A stretch of DNA of 51,761 nucleotides from assembly GCA_017458675.1 (NCBI GenBank), contig JAFTAM010000177.1, positions 1-51,761 of the forward strand, given 5' to 3'. Below, piece by piece: positions 42,279 to 50,680 of this stretch. A program made the position numbers and the translations under genes. The first letter of the stretch is position 1, and every line of letters begins with the position of its first letter. Below the pieces are notes generated by a model that made no database searches, was not told where the DNA came from, and saw only the letters and a program-made list of their open reading frames with translations. Source of the DNA: a bacterium. Lineage in GTDB: Bacteria > Vulcanimicrobiota > Xenobia > Xenobiales > Xenobiaceae.

Positions 42279-44792
42279 ATGGTATTAGGCAATCCGGGCG
42301 GAGGCGACGCTTCCAAACAAAAAAACAGCAGCGCTCCCGAGCTTGAAGGCAAAGTATTCTGTCTGAAGGCCGGCGATATATTTATCATTGACAATGCCGT
42401 CATTGACGACACCGGCATTACCTTCCCCACCGTCCCTCCCAGCAAAGAGACCCTCCGCCAGACCCATAAGGACATCGGCGATAAATTCAGCGCCTTTATC
42501 AGTACCAAGCAGAAACAGACTGAACAGACGGCCGCAGCGGATTCCTTCAGTTCCGAAACTCTTAAAAAGCTGCGCGAACTCCGCGAAAAGGAAAGTGAAA
42601 GCGAATCTGCCGAGCCCAAATACTCTGCCAAAGATAACGATTCTCTGACCGTGGCTTTTATGAAGGCCAGGCAGCTTCCCCGCGACGACGAACCCAAAAT
42701 GACCGGCGCCGAAGCGCTGGCGCAAAAAATCAACCTGGACGATATTTTAAAGGGCGTCAGCTCGACCGGCGGGGAGCTGGACGAATCGCAGAAACTCCTC
42801 AACCGCATGGCCAAGCAGCAGAACACCGTCGCTGCCGCCGCCGATAAAAATTCCAGCTGGGCCAGAACCAACCTAAAGCAGGAGGCTCTGCCTTATCAGA
42901 TTGTCAGAAACAGAAACAAAAACGAGGAAGAAGAAACGGCGGTTCGTCCTTTTATGACCTTGGGCGGCGCTAAAAATCAAAGCTCAGGCGCCGAAAAACG
43001 CGAATTTAAAGCTCTGCCTAAAAACTATCTGCAGAATCCCAACAATACGGAAAGCCTGCAGAAGCAGTCCAGCGCCTTGATAATGAATAAGCTGACCAAC
43101 TCTCCCTTCCGGGAGGTAGTCAATTCCAAAAAGGTCGGCTCGGAAACCCCGCACGTTATCTTCTCCACTCAGTTTACCGCTCCCAAACCGGGAAGCATTC
43201 CTCTGGTTCCCAATATCAACGACAACGCCGCCAAAAAATCGAACGCTCAGACTCCTCCTGCCGAGGAAGAAGCCGAACCTAAGCCGGCGTCTAAAATTGA
43301 AGGAACTATTATCACCAATCCTGCCTTAGGGGCCGCCTTCAGCGCCCAATCCTCCCCCCGCCTCTTCTTCGACCCCAAAAAGGCTCAGCTTAACTCCTTT
43401 TCAGGCGGAAAAACCGCCGCCTCATCGGAAGCAGATTCGCAGACGGCGGCCGTCGCTAAGCAGCTGATCGAACTCAATTTGAATTTCGGAGGCCGCCCCG
43501 CCGACAGCCAGATCCCCATTTATGTGCCGCTGTTAAACAATTTTTACCGCCATCGTCTGAAAAAGCGCATCGACAGCAGCAGTTCTCCGGTAAAAATGTC
43601 TATCGCGGAAGACGGCGGCGCAGAGGTTGCGGCAAATATTCCCGGCAAATTCAGAAGACTGCAGATGGCCAGCAGCTTTATTGCGCCTTCCGAAGAGGCT
43701 TCGCCGCTGATTAACAGTTATTTAAGCAGCCGCATCAACGCCTTTGCGGAAATCAGTCCCTTAAATAAAGATCCTCTGCAGCCCGACGATTCTCCGGCCT
43801 ACGATTTTGCCAGAATCAACCGTCCGGTTTTGGATTTTACCGGCAGACTGATCCTGGCCTTGGACGACCGCAGAATAGATATGCATGTCGCCGCTCCGCC
43901 GGCTTCAGCCTCCTCCCCGGCTTCCGGACTGGGGACCGGCTTGGGACGCGGTCTGGGCGGCGGACTCGGCAGCGGACTGGGCAAAGGCTTAGGCAAGCCT
44001 GCCGCCGCTCCCGCTCCGCCTCCTCCCGTCTCCTCCGCTCCTGCCCAGAAGACCTCTTCGGGGCTGAGCTCCAGCGCCGTTGTCAGCCGGATTTCTTCTG
44101 CCTTCGGAAGCGGCGCCGGCGAAACAGAGATTATTAACGCTCTTTCGCTGCTGCTTAAGCTCAACGGAGGAGAACTTGCCTACAAGCGACAGTACCGCAT
44201 GGCTTCCATCGCTCTGGAAATGGCCGCTGAGCTTAAGAACGCCGATCCCCGCACTAAAGCCTTTACGGAATACGGCGTCATGTTCCGCGACCTGGGAGAA
44301 ATAGATATTCTCTTAAACAGCGAGCCTGATGAGCTTCAAAACTCAGTCATAGAATACGTCAATTCCGAAGAGTTCCGGCAGAGCATCAAAGAGGGCAAAG
44401 GAAAATTTGAGATTCCGGAATGGCTGATCATGGAAAAGCGCAATCTGAGCGACGCCGAATACGAACAGCTAAAAATCCACCCTCAGCGAAGCGAAGAAAT
44501 TTTAAGCGGCTTTTCCTCTCTCAGAGCTCTGGCAGCTATCGTCAGAGCTCACCATGAAAGGTGGGACGGCAAGGGCTTCCCCGACGGCCTGAGCGGCGAA
44601 AGAATTCCTTTAGCCGCCAGGATTGTTGCCGTCTGCGACGCTTACGACAGCCTGACGAAAAAAAGGCGCGGCGGACGCAAATATCTGCCCGCCGAAGCCT
44701 GCACGCTGATTAAATCCGGCAGCGGCTCCGCTTTCGATCCCAAATGCGTGGAAGCTCTGATCAGCGTCGTAAAAAGCTACAATAAAACCTGA
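42279..44792 (+). CDS. Disordered protein with degenerate HD-GYP domain
   Basis: Protein of 837 residues. Residues 1-540 are low-complexity, Ser/Ala/Lys/Asp-rich and probably disordered, and 550-572 carry a Gly-Leu repeat (GLGTGLGRGLGGGLGSGLGK). The C-terminal 220 residues form an HD-GYP domain: the GYP part is intact as HHERWDGKGFP (758-768), ARIVAVCDAYDSL is present, and FDPKCVEAL closes the fold. However, the metal-binding HD motif (normally LHDIGKI) reads MFRDLGEI, with His replaced by Arg670. HD-GYP domains hydrolyse cyclic di-GMP; without that His this one may be inactive or regulatory (inference). There is no membrane segment or response-regulator domain. It is coupled to the BFN gene. 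Confidence 0.8.
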   Translation: MVLGNPGGGDASKQKNSSAPELEGKVFCLKAGDIFIIDNAVIDDTGITFPTVPPSKETLRQTHKDIGDKFSAFISTKQKQTEQTAAADSFSSETLKKLRELREKESESESAEPKYSAKDNDSLTVAFMKARQLPRDDEPKMTGAEALAQKINLDDILKGVSSTGGELDESQKLLNRMAKQQNTVAAAADKNSSWARTNLKQEALPYQIVRNRNKNEEEETAVRPFMTLGGAKNQSSGAEKREFKALPKNYLQNPNNTESLQKQSSALIMNKLTNSPFREVVNSKKVGSETPHVIFSTQFTAPKPGSIPLVPNINDNAAKKSNAQTPPAEEEAEPKPASKIEGTIITNPALGAAFSAQSSPRLFFDPKKAQLNSFSGGKTAASSEADSQTAAVAKQLIELNLNFGGRPADSQIPIYVPLLNNFYRHRLKKRIDSSSSPVKMSIAEDGGAEVAANIPGKFRRLQMASSFIAPSEEASPLINSYLSSRINAFAEISPLNKDPLQPDDSPAYDFARINRPVLDFTGRLILALDDRRIDMHVAAPPASASSPASGLGTGLGRGLGGGLGSGLGKGLGKPAAAPAPPPPVSSAPAQKTSSGLSSSAVVSRISSAFGSGAGETEIINALSLLLKLNGGELAYKRQYRMASIALEMAAELKNADPRTKAFTEYGVMFRDLGEIDILLNSEPDELQNSVIEYVNSEEFRQSIKEGKGKFEIPEWLIMEKRNLSDAEYEQLKIHPQRSEEILSGFSSLRALAAIVRAHHERWDGKGFPDGLSGERIPLAARIVAVCDAYDSLTKKRRGGRKYLPAEACTLIKSGSGSAFDPKCVEALISVVKSYNKT

Positions 44793-44832
44793 AAACATTC
44801 CGCCGCGCCGGCTTCTGCATTGGCGCTGCGCC

Positions 44833-44901
44833 GGTTTTGTTCTGCGTTTGACTCCGCGGCTGCATTTGGCTCGGACGCTCGCTCTTTTCCAAAACAAAAC
44901 C
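44833..44901. repeat. Palindromic dispersed element (GGTTTTGTT arms)
   Basis: GGTTTTGTT (44833-44841) and AACAAAACC (44893-44901) are perfect 9-nt inverted arms around a GC-rich core. A flanking TGCGTAAAGCATGTCTGC resembles the TTAAGCGTGTCTGC next to the 29.4-kb copy. It is a diverged member of the same family. Confidence 0.65.
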
Positions 44902-44931
44902 TGCGTAAAGCATGTCTGCTGTTTTGCTTAA

Positions 44932-44975
44932 CTAACCGAAAGCGCCCCGGCAAAAACCGGGGCGCTCTCGGTTAG
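44932..44975. terminator. Long stem-loop between convergent genes
   Basis: CTAACCGAAAGCGCCCCGG (44932-44950) pairs with CCGGGGCGCTCTCGGTTAG (44957-44975) with one mismatch and a CAAAAA loop. It lies between the plus-strand HD-GYP gene and the minus-strand nitroreductase gene and likely ends transcription from both sides, although T runs are short. Confidence 0.75.
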
Positions 44976-45004
44976 TTTCCTGCAGCCGGCTCCAAAAACG
45001 CCGT

Positions 45005-45511
45005 TTACATAAATTTTACTTTTTTGGGATCGTACTTGCCGCGGGGAGCGGGATCCTCATTGGGGACGCCGATTGCTATAATGCAGAACGGGATTCCTTC
45101 GGTATCTACAATATTTTTCAGAGCCTCTACCCGATCCTCATTGGGGTAAACGCCGCACCAGCAGGTCCCGTATCCCAGTCCCTTAGACTCCAAAAGGATA
45201 TAAGCAGCGCTGGCGCCGCAGTCCTGGGGCCATAAGCCCGCCGCCGGACTGCTCTCCTCCTGCGGGAAGCCGCAGACTATTATAGCCGCCGAAGCCGTAT
45301 GCAGCATATTGGCATACGGATGAATCTGCATAATCTCCGATAAAATTTCCCGATCTTCAACGACCGCAAATTCCCAGGGACGCATGTTGCAGCCGCTGGG
45401 CGCCATCATGGCAGCCTCGAGAATCTGCTCAAAATGCTCTTTGGGGATTTTAACTCCGGCCTTATAGCGACGGATACTGCGCCTCGATCTTATAGCTTCA
45501 GAAACATCCAT
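45005..45511 (-). CDS. Nitroreductase family protein
   Basis: FMN-dependent nitroreductase-fold protein of 168 residues. The N-terminus has MDVSEAIRSRRSIRRY, the FMN-contacting RSRRSIR motif, followed by AAMMAPSGCNMRPWEF and the C-terminal GLGYGTCWCGVYP with AIGVPNEDPAPRGKYDP. The length is typical of the short anaerobic group. Family members reduce nitro, quinone or flavin-type substrates with NAD(P)H; the true substrate is unknown. It is cytoplasmic. ATG 45511 is chosen over a TTG at 45532 because AGAGGA lies 9 nt upstream. It is followed by the long shared stem-loop. Confidence 0.9.
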   Translation of the reverse strand: MDVSEAIRSRRSIRRYKAGVKIPKEHFEQILEAAMMAPSGCNMRPWEFAVVEDREILSEIMQIHPYANMLHTASAAIIVCGFPQEESSPAAGLWPQDCGASAAYILLESKGLGYGTCWCGVYPNEDRVEALKNIVDTEGIPFCIIAIGVPNEDPAPRGKYDPKKVKFM

Positions 45512-45539
45512 ATTCACTCGTCCTCTTATCAAAATTGCA

Positions 45540-45605
45540 ACTTAAAAAAAGCAAAAGAGCTGTGAAAATTTCAAGAAGAAAAATCTTCTGTATTTCACAG
45601 CCCTT
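45540..45605 (-). terminator. Terminator after the first terD gene
   Basis: On the minus strand, CTGTGAAA (45600-45593) pairs with TTTCACAG (45567-45560), with an inner AGAAGA/TCTTCT hairpin, and is followed by TTTTGCTTTTTTT. It lies about 20 nt after the terD stop and before the nitroreductase gene. Confidence 0.85.
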
Positions 45606-45622
45606 TAATAAAAAAACTGCTT

Positions 45623-46201
45623 TTAGGCTACGTCAACGCCGTAATTCAAAGCCAAGGGCCTCAGACCGCCGTCATAGCCCTGACCGACGGCTCTGAACTT
45701 GAATTCGCCGTTATGACGGTAGACTTCGCCGAAGATCATGGCAGTATTGGTGCTGGCGTCCTCGGAAAGGTCATAGCGGAGGATCTCTTTGTTGGTGGCT
45801 CTGTCAACGATGCGGATATAGGCGTTGCTGACCATGCCGAAGCTCTGGTGGCGGATATCGGCCTCGTGAATAGTCACCGTGAAAGCCAGCTTATCGACCG
45901 TCGCAGGAATGAGGTCCAGATTGACATAGATGATCTCGTCGTCGCCTTCGCTGTCGCCTACGCGGTTGTCGCCGGTATGCTCGACGGCGCCGTCGTCGGA
46001 TTTCAGATTGTTGTAGAAGATAAAATCGCTGTCCTTGCGGACCTTGCCGTTGGCGCCCAGCATAAAGCAGGAAGCGTCCAAGTCAAAGTCTGCGCCGTCG
46101 GTGCTGCGGGCGTCCCAGCCCAGACCGACCAAAATATTTTTAAGGCCGGGAACCTCTTTGGTAAGAGAAACATTTCCGCCTTTAGATAAACTGATAGCCA
46201 C
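45623..46201 (-). CDS. TerD family stress protein
   Basis: TerD-domain protein of 192 residues. It has the usual order: [39 protein letters not shown], the acidic [13 protein letters not shown] and the C-terminal [15 protein letters not shown]. Asp pairs in FDLDAS and the GDNR/DDE loop are the ones that bind calcium in related TerD structures. The family is tied to tellurite, phage and chemical stress responses, though the biochemistry is unsettled. It starts with GTG 46201 (AGAGGT 9 nt upstream). It is the downstream copy of a tandem pair with the gene at 46280-46855 (about 75% alike by eye). Confidence 0.93.
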   Translation of the reverse strand: MAISLSKGGNVSLTKEVPGLKNILVGLGWDARSTDGADFDLDASCFMLGANGKVRKDSDFIFYNNLKSDDGAVEHTGDNRVGDSEGDDEIIYVNLDLIPATVDKLAFTVTIHEADIRHQSFGMVSNAYIRIVDRATNKEILRYDLSEDASTNTAMIFGEVYRHNGEFKFRAVGQGYDGGLRPLALNYGVDVA

Positions 46202-46228
46202 TCTGATTATACCTCTTTATTTATAATT

Positions 46229-46252
46229 GCCGATTCCCCTGCGGGAACCGGC
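46229..46252 (-). promoter_or_regulatory. Hairpin between the two terD genes
   Basis: On the minus strand GCCGGTTCCC (46252-46243) pairs with GGGAATCGGC (46238-46229) with one G-U pair. No T run follows, so it may partially attenuate transcription or stabilise one half of the mRNA. Confidence 0.5.
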
Positions 46253-46279
46253 CTGACGGTAAATAAAACCCTTAAAAGC

Positions 46280-46855
46280 TTATACGTTTACGCCGTAGTT
46301 GCGGCAAACGCCGCCCAAGCCGCCGTCATAGCCCTGACCGACAGCCTTGAACTTGAATTCGCCGTTATGGCGGTAAATCTCACCGAAGATCATGGCAGTA
46401 TTGGTGCTGGCATCCTCGGAAAGGTCATATTTGGCAATTTCCTGTTTATTCTCATCATTGACAACGCGCATATAAGCGTTGCTGACCATGCCGAAATTCT
46501 GTTTGCGCACATCGGCCTCATGAATAGTAACCACGAAAGCAACCTTTTCGACATCGGCAGGAAGCCTGTCCAAATCGACCTTAATGACCTCGTCGTCGCC
46601 CTCGCCGTCGCCCTCGCGGTTGTCGCCGGTATGCTCGACGGAACCGTCCTGAGATTTCAGATTGTTATAGAAAATAAAATCTATATCGCTGCGGACTTTG
46701 CCGGCCGCATTCAGCATGAAGCAGGAAGCGTCCAAGTCGAAAGCGGCGCCGTCGGTGGCGCGGGCGTCCCAGCCCAGACCGACCAAAATCTTCTTAAGAC
46801 CGGGAGCAGCCTTAGTGAGGGAAACGTTTCCGCCTTTGGATAAATTGATAGCCAT
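46280..46855 (-). CDS. TerD family stress protein
   Basis: TerD-domain protein of 191 residues and the upstream member of the tandem pair. [46 protein letters not shown] and [13 protein letters not shown] match the family, including the acidic calcium-site residues, and the C-terminus is [17 protein letters not shown]. It starts at ATG 46855, with GGAG about 7 nt upstream. It is the first gene of a minus-strand unit, with a probable promoter at 46933-46959. The role is inferred from the family as stress response. It is cytoplasmic. Confidence 0.93.
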   Translation of the reverse strand: MAINLSKGGNVSLTKAAPGLKKILVGLGWDARATDGAAFDLDASCFMLNAAGKVRSDIDFIFYNNLKSQDGSVEHTGDNREGDGEGDDEVIKVDLDRLPADVEKVAFVVTIHEADVRKQNFGMVSNAYMRVVNDENKQEIAKYDLSEDASTNTAMIFGEIYRHNGEFKFKAVGQGYDGGLGGVCRNYGVNV

Positions 46856-46932
46856 CGATAATCTCCTTTTCCGATAAAGAGAAAAAATATCTGAGCAAAA
46901 CTCTGTACAAGAAATAATCTGCTCGAAAACAG

Positions 46933-46959
46933 ATAATATACTTTCCTTAAAAAGTGCAA
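46933..46959 (-). promoter_or_regulatory. Candidate promoter for the terD pair
   Basis: On the minus strand TTGCAC (46959-46954) and TATTAT (46938-46933) are 15 nt apart, a slightly short spacing, in an AT-rich region about 80 nt before the ATG. Confidence 0.4.
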
Positions 46960-47045
46960 ATATCTTCTTTGCTTTTTAAAAAAAATCACACATACTAAAA
47001 AAATAAAAGGAGATAAATAATAAAGAATAATATCCGAAAACCGAC

Positions 47046-48365
47046 ATGACCAGCTATCTGAAAAAAACAGGCCTAATCCGAACCGGGCCGATTGTTATAT
47101 TTATTCTTCTGTTTCTGCTGCTGACGGCGGCCTTCCTCATGCGCAGAGACTGCTTTTACGGCTGCGCTTTTTTCCGCGACGAGCCCGGAACCGAGCATTT
47201 GTCTTTAAATTCCGTAACGGAATATTTCTGCGTAACCGAGGACGGCAGAAGGCCCGTAGAAATCAACAGCCTTTTCTATTACAAGTTTATACTTTACCCC
47301 TGGAAAGAATGGCGAAACAGCCTGGGCGATATAACCGTAACCGGCTACCGGCGGAGTTCGCTCTGGGGAAGTTTAATCGGCCTGGGGATCGTCTTTCTCG
47401 TAGGAAGCAGGAGCCATAACAAATGGATCGGCCTGCTGGCGGTCTCGCTTCTGGCGGTCAACGCCTGCCACAAAACCTTCTCGGTCTATATGCGCTACCA
47501 CATTTACAGTCTTCTGTTCGCAGGCTGGTCCACTCTGGTTTTCTGGAGGCTGCTGAAAAAGCCGAACCTGCTTAATTGGCTGTATTACAACCTGCTGGCG
47601 ATCATAAATATTTACGTCAGCTTAAACAATATAACCCTGCTGCCGGCCCATTGGCTGGTACTGGCCTTGGTTCTTCGCCGAAAATACGGTTCTTTTAAAC
47701 TATGGCCTTCTTCTTATAAAATCGGCTTGGCGCTTTCGGCCCTTACGTCTCTGGCAGCCTTCCTGCCAATGCCGCTCTACGACAGCGGAGCTTTAGGGCG
47801 CATGGACCATTATGCCCCTTTGGGCTGGCCGCTGTTTTTGAATATTTACTCCTCTTTTGTAGGCCTGAAACAGGATCTGGCCTCCTGGGAAGGGCTGTTC
47901 TGCCTCCTGAGCGTCGGCTTCTTTCTGGCCGTGGGAATTAAAACCGCCTTTGACAGCTTCCGCGGGGAGGGCAAGCCTGAAGCTCTGACTCTGGCCGCCT
48001 GGCTGATCGTCCCTATTCTGCTGCACATTGTCATATCGGCCTTAATCCACCCGATAATAATAACCAGAAACCTGATTTTTTTAATGATTCCCTTCGCCGT
48101 CCTAACCGCTGCGGGAATTCGCAGCTGCGCCCGGGGAGCCGCGGGAACTGTCCTGACGGCGGCGGTCTGGTCGCTTTTGATTCCGCTTATGCTTCATCAG
48201 TGCAATCACATTATTTACTACGACTGGGACGCCGTCGAGCCGGAAAAATTCTTTTTGAACGAGCGCTGGGAATGCTGCGAAATGCCCGGCGACCACCTAA
48301 AGCGCCAGAACAACGATTTATATTCGCTTTTGAAGGAAAAGCTGCGCGGCCTCAGTTCGCGCTGA
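47046..48365 (+). CDS. Multi-pass membrane glycosyltransferase-like protein (GT-C type)
   Basis: Integral membrane protein of 439 residues with about ten hydrophobic segments. After the first segment an acidic pair lies in FFRDEPGTEH (Asp45, Glu46), the position of the catalytic acidic motif of GT-C enzymes such as the ArnT/PMT group, which move sugars from lipid carriers to envelope targets. Homology was not established by alignment. No Shine-Dalgarno is within 15 nt of the ATG, and an in-frame TAA precedes it, so the start is fixed. Its tail overlaps the second TatD gene by 14 nt on opposite strands. A role beside the TerD genes is unknown. Confidence 0.65.
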   Translation: MTSYLKKTGLIRTGPIVIFILLFLLLTAAFLMRRDCFYGCAFFRDEPGTEHLSLNSVTEYFCVTEDGRRPVEINSLFYYKFILYPWKEWRNSLGDITVTGYRRSSLWGSLIGLGIVFLVGSRSHNKWIGLLAVSLLAVNACHKTFSVYMRYHIYSLLFAGWSTLVFWRLLKKPNLLNWLYYNLLAIINIYVSLNNITLLPAHWLVLALVLRRKYGSFKLWPSSYKIGLALSALTSLAAFLPMPLYDSGALGRMDHYAPLGWPLFLNIYSSFVGLKQDLASWEGLFCLLSVGFFLAVGIKTAFDSFRGEGKPEALTLAAWLIVPILLHIVISALIHPIIITRNLIFLMIPFAVLTAAGIRSCARGAAGTVLTAAVWSLLIPLMLHQCNHIIYYDWDAVEPEKFFLNERWECCEMPGDHLKRQNNDLYSLLKEKLRGLSSR

Positions 48366-49134
48366 ACAGCCTGCGGAGATTGTCCGCGCCCGTTCTCATG
48401 ATTTCCGGGCCGCTCCTGGGCCAGAATTCCGAAAGACAGGCGGCCGTCTTTTCTATTTCTCCGGGTTCCGACAGTCCCCAGGGGGCGTCGCTTTCCAGCA
48501 GCAGACGCTCCAAAGGAAGGACGGCTGCGATAGCCGCCAATTTATCGCGCCAGGGATTTTTCGCCCGTCCGGAAGCGGCGCAGGCTTTCAAAATATATTT
48601 AGGATTTATCGAAATGCAAAAGCCTAAATTCTGCCAGGACCTGCAGACTTCGGCGGCGCCCCAGAAGCCGTGCACAAGGCCGGCGCGCCCTTCCGCCGCC
48701 CGCTCATTATGCAGACAGAAACTCTCCTTTAAAACTGCGGTGGTATCCGCGAAGGCCTTTACGCAGTGCAGCACGACGGGCAGTCCCAGCTCACGGGCCC
48801 ATTCCGCCTGCCGCCGGAACACTTTTATCTGCTCCTGATAATTATTATCCGCTCTGAGCTTATCCAGGCCGATCTCGCCGACGGCGGCGGGGCGGCAGGA
48901 TTCATCCCGCAAAAACATGCGCAGCTCCGCCAAAAGGTTTTCGTTGACCGAGGAATCGCGCTGCACCGCCCAGGGATGAAGCCCCAGAACCAGGGGGCAG
49001 CCGCGCTCGGCGCACCACTCCCGCAGCCCCCGCCACTGCCGGGGATGAGAGGAAGCGCCGGCGCCTCGGAAAGTCCCCGATTTTACCTCGCTGTTTTCCA
49101 TATCCAAGGGATGAAAATGACAGTCCGTCAGCAT
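48352..49134 (-). CDS. TatD family hydrolase, second paralogue
   Basis: TatD/YcfH-like protein of 260 residues. Ligands are present as DCHFHPLD (His6, His8), GLHPWAV, GEIGLD, VLHCVKA, VHGFWG and LLLESDAP. It is clearly diverged from the TatD at 3671-4456 and lacks the ETDGPYL pattern, having ESDAPWGL instead. ATG 49134 is chosen because GGAG lies 6 nt upstream; a TTG at 49173 would add 13 hydrophobic residues. It likely has metal-dependent nuclease or hydrolase activity. It lies between the GT-C-like and TerD-type genes; whether it belongs functionally to the Ter locus is not known. Confidence 0.85.
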   Translation of the reverse strand: MLTDCHFHPLDMENSEVKSGTFRGAGASSHPRQWRGLREWCAERGCPLVLGLHPWAVQRDSSVNENLLAELRMFLRDESCRPAAVGEIGLDKLRADNNYQEQIKVFRRQAEWARELGLPVVLHCVKAFADTTAVLKESFCLHNERAAEGRAGLVHGFWGAAEVCRSWQNLGFCISINPKYILKACAASGRAKNPWRDKLAAIAAVLPLERLLLESDAPWGLSEPGEIEKTAACLSEFWPRSGPEIMRTGADNLRRLFSAN

Positions 49135-49253
49135 AATCCGCTCCGAAAACAAAAAGCCCAAGCCTGTCGGCAAATTGCCGCAATCTGCAGGTAAAAATTC
49201 CGAAAAAAGTAAATATCTTCAGAATTTCAAGTATAATCAGCTTTATTTTATTA

Positions 49254-49318
49254 TATAATAGATCTGAATAAATACCTATAAGGCTGAGAAGCAGAGTTCT
49301 CAAAGCTTCTCAAAGCCT
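49254..49318 (+). promoter_or_regulatory. Candidate promoter -10 and leader hairpin before the TerD-domain gene
   Basis: TATAAT at 49254-49259 lies in an AT-rich tract (no clear -35). The leader then holds a hairpin: AGGCTGAGAAGC (49281-49292) pairs with GCTTCTC and AGCCT (49305-49318) with a 2-nt bulge. It also has a tandem TTCTCAAAGC repeat. This structure ends about 28 nt before the ATG. Confidence 0.5.
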
Positions 49319-49346
49319 GAAAATACCTCAGGGAAAGCTCGGTATC

Positions 49347-50651
49347 ATGGCATTAGTTCAAGGGCAGAAGCTGAAAATTTCAGCTCTGACACAAGAAAAC
49401 GCTCTGGAAATAGGAATTTGCTGCCGCTTGAAAGCGCCCGGCGAAAGCATAGATATAACCTGTTTCGGAGTTGATGAAAACAGTCAGCTGACTGACGAAA
49501 GATACTTTGTCTTTTACAACCAGCCCGCTTCTCCCAACCGGGAAATAGTCAAGCTCGGCGGATCCGGTCCGGATGACGAACGCTTTGCCGTAAATACCGC
49601 AGCTCTGCCCAATTTCATAAAAAAGCTGGTTTTTACCGCCTCCATCGACGGTCAAAGCAGCATGAATGCCATTGCCGACGGCTACATACGCATTTCCGCC
49701 GGAGGAAGAGAACTGGAGCGCTATTCCTTCTCCGGCAGAAACTTCGCTCAGGAGAAAGCCCTGATACTTGCGGAGATCTACTTTAAAAGCGAATGGCGCT
49801 TAGGCATAGTAAGCCAAGGCTTCAACGGCGGCCTTTCGGCCCTGCTGAAGCATTACGGCGGACAAGAAGAGGAGGAACAGAACCATGGATTGGCTCAGCA
49901 TAATAATGAGGCCCATAAGGAGGATGCTCCGCGTCCCGGCCAGGAACATAGCGGAAAAAATGACTCAGAATATTCAGGACCCGTACGCCAAATCGGAGAT
50001 CAGGGGAGCGGTGAACGACTTTCTCAACGATGCGACCAACCGGACGCTGACCGATACGGTGGAAAAGCCCCTGCGCAATCAGAATTAACCGTTCTTTCAG
50101 ACGAGAACAGATTTTTCAGCCTTCCCGTCCGGCAGGCTGAAGATATGAGAATACATTTAACCTGGCGGCCCAACCGCAGGGCTTTCGCCGCTCTGAGGGG
50201 ACGCAGAGCCGATCAGCAGCTCGACCTGGGCTGTATGGCCCTGCTCAGGGACGGCAGCAAGCATTTGCTGCAGAATCTGGGAGGATACGGAGGCAGCGGC
50301 GAAGCTTCTCCTTACATAACTCTGCGCAGAATCGGCAGCGGACCCGCAGCGTCGGATATTCTGCAGATCCATCGGCCCGAATTGATCGACAGGCTTTTAA
50401 TTTATACCTTTATATATAAAGGAAGCCTGAGCTTTGCCGATTTAGACGCCTCCCTGCAGATTAACTTCCGGACAGGCTGTCTGCAGATTCCTTTAACCTC
50501 CCCTGCGGAGGATCGCCTTTTCTGCGCTTTATGCGACTTAAAATCCGACGGCAGTAATTTAACCGCCGTTAAAGAAGAAGCATATTTCCATTCTCACAGC
50601 GAGGCAGACAGCTGCTATCATTTCGGCTTTGAATGGATGGACGCCACCTAA
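49347..50651 (+). CDS. Divergent two-domain TerD-like protein
   Basis: Protein of 434 residues. Residues 1-175 form a TerD-like domain of the divergent type (MALVQGQKLKISALTQ, DITCFGVDENSQLTDERYFVFYNQPASP, GQSSMNAIADG, GIVSQGFNGGLSALLKHYGG). Residues 176-255 are a linker that looks disordered. Residues 260-434 form a second, weaker TerD-like domain (LDLGCMALLRDGSKHLLQNLGGYG, YTFIYKGSLSFADLDASL, YHFGFEWMDAT). The classic calcium-binding pattern is altered in both. The linker DNA also encodes a second frame with a strong start (49885-50088). Alternatively, the true gene may end near 49880 and the C-terminal part be separate, but no frameshift was seen. It starts at ATG 49347. Confidence 0.75.
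   Translation: MALVQGQKLKISALTQENALEIGICCRLKAPGESIDITCFGVDENSQLTDERYFVFYNQPASPNREIVKLGGSGPDDERFAVNTAALPNFIKKLVFTASIDGQSSMNAIADGYIRISAGGRELERYSFSGRNFAQEKALILAEIYFKSEWRLGIVSQGFNGGLSALLKHYGGQEEEEQNHGLAQHNNEAHKEDAPRPGQEHSGKNDSEYSGPVRQIGDQGSGERLSQRCDQPDADRYGGKAPAQSELTVLSDENRFFSLPVRQAEDMRIHLTWRPNRRAFAALRGRRADQQLDLGCMALLRDGSKHLLQNLGGYGGSGEASPYITLRRIGSGPAASDILQIHRPELIDRLLIYTFIYKGSLSFADLDASLQINFRTGCLQIPLTSPAEDRLFCALCDLKSDGSNLTAVKEEAYFHSHSEADSCYHFGFEWMDAT
49885..50088 (+). CDS. Overlapping small ORF within the TerD-like gene
   Basis: A 67-residue frame lies in the +1 frame of the surrounding TerD-like gene and overlaps its linker. It has a strong GGAGG 9 nt before the ATG (bases that also encode the acidic EEEEQN stretch of the host gene). 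The translation has an amphipathic, basic N-terminus (MDWLSIIMRPIRRMLRVPA) and an acidic C-terminal half (DPYAKSEIRGAVNDFLNDAT). It reads more like a folded small protein than the host linker does. Dual coding is unusual, so this could be a real small protein, the remnant of a separate gene now fused over, or chance. It is not confirmed. Confidence 0.4.
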   Translation: MDWLSIIMRPIRRMLRVPARNIAEKMTQNIQDPYAKSEIRGAVNDFLNDATNRTLTDTVEKPLRNQN

Positions 50652-50680
50652 TCGCTCGGTACTTTCAAGGACAGATGCCC

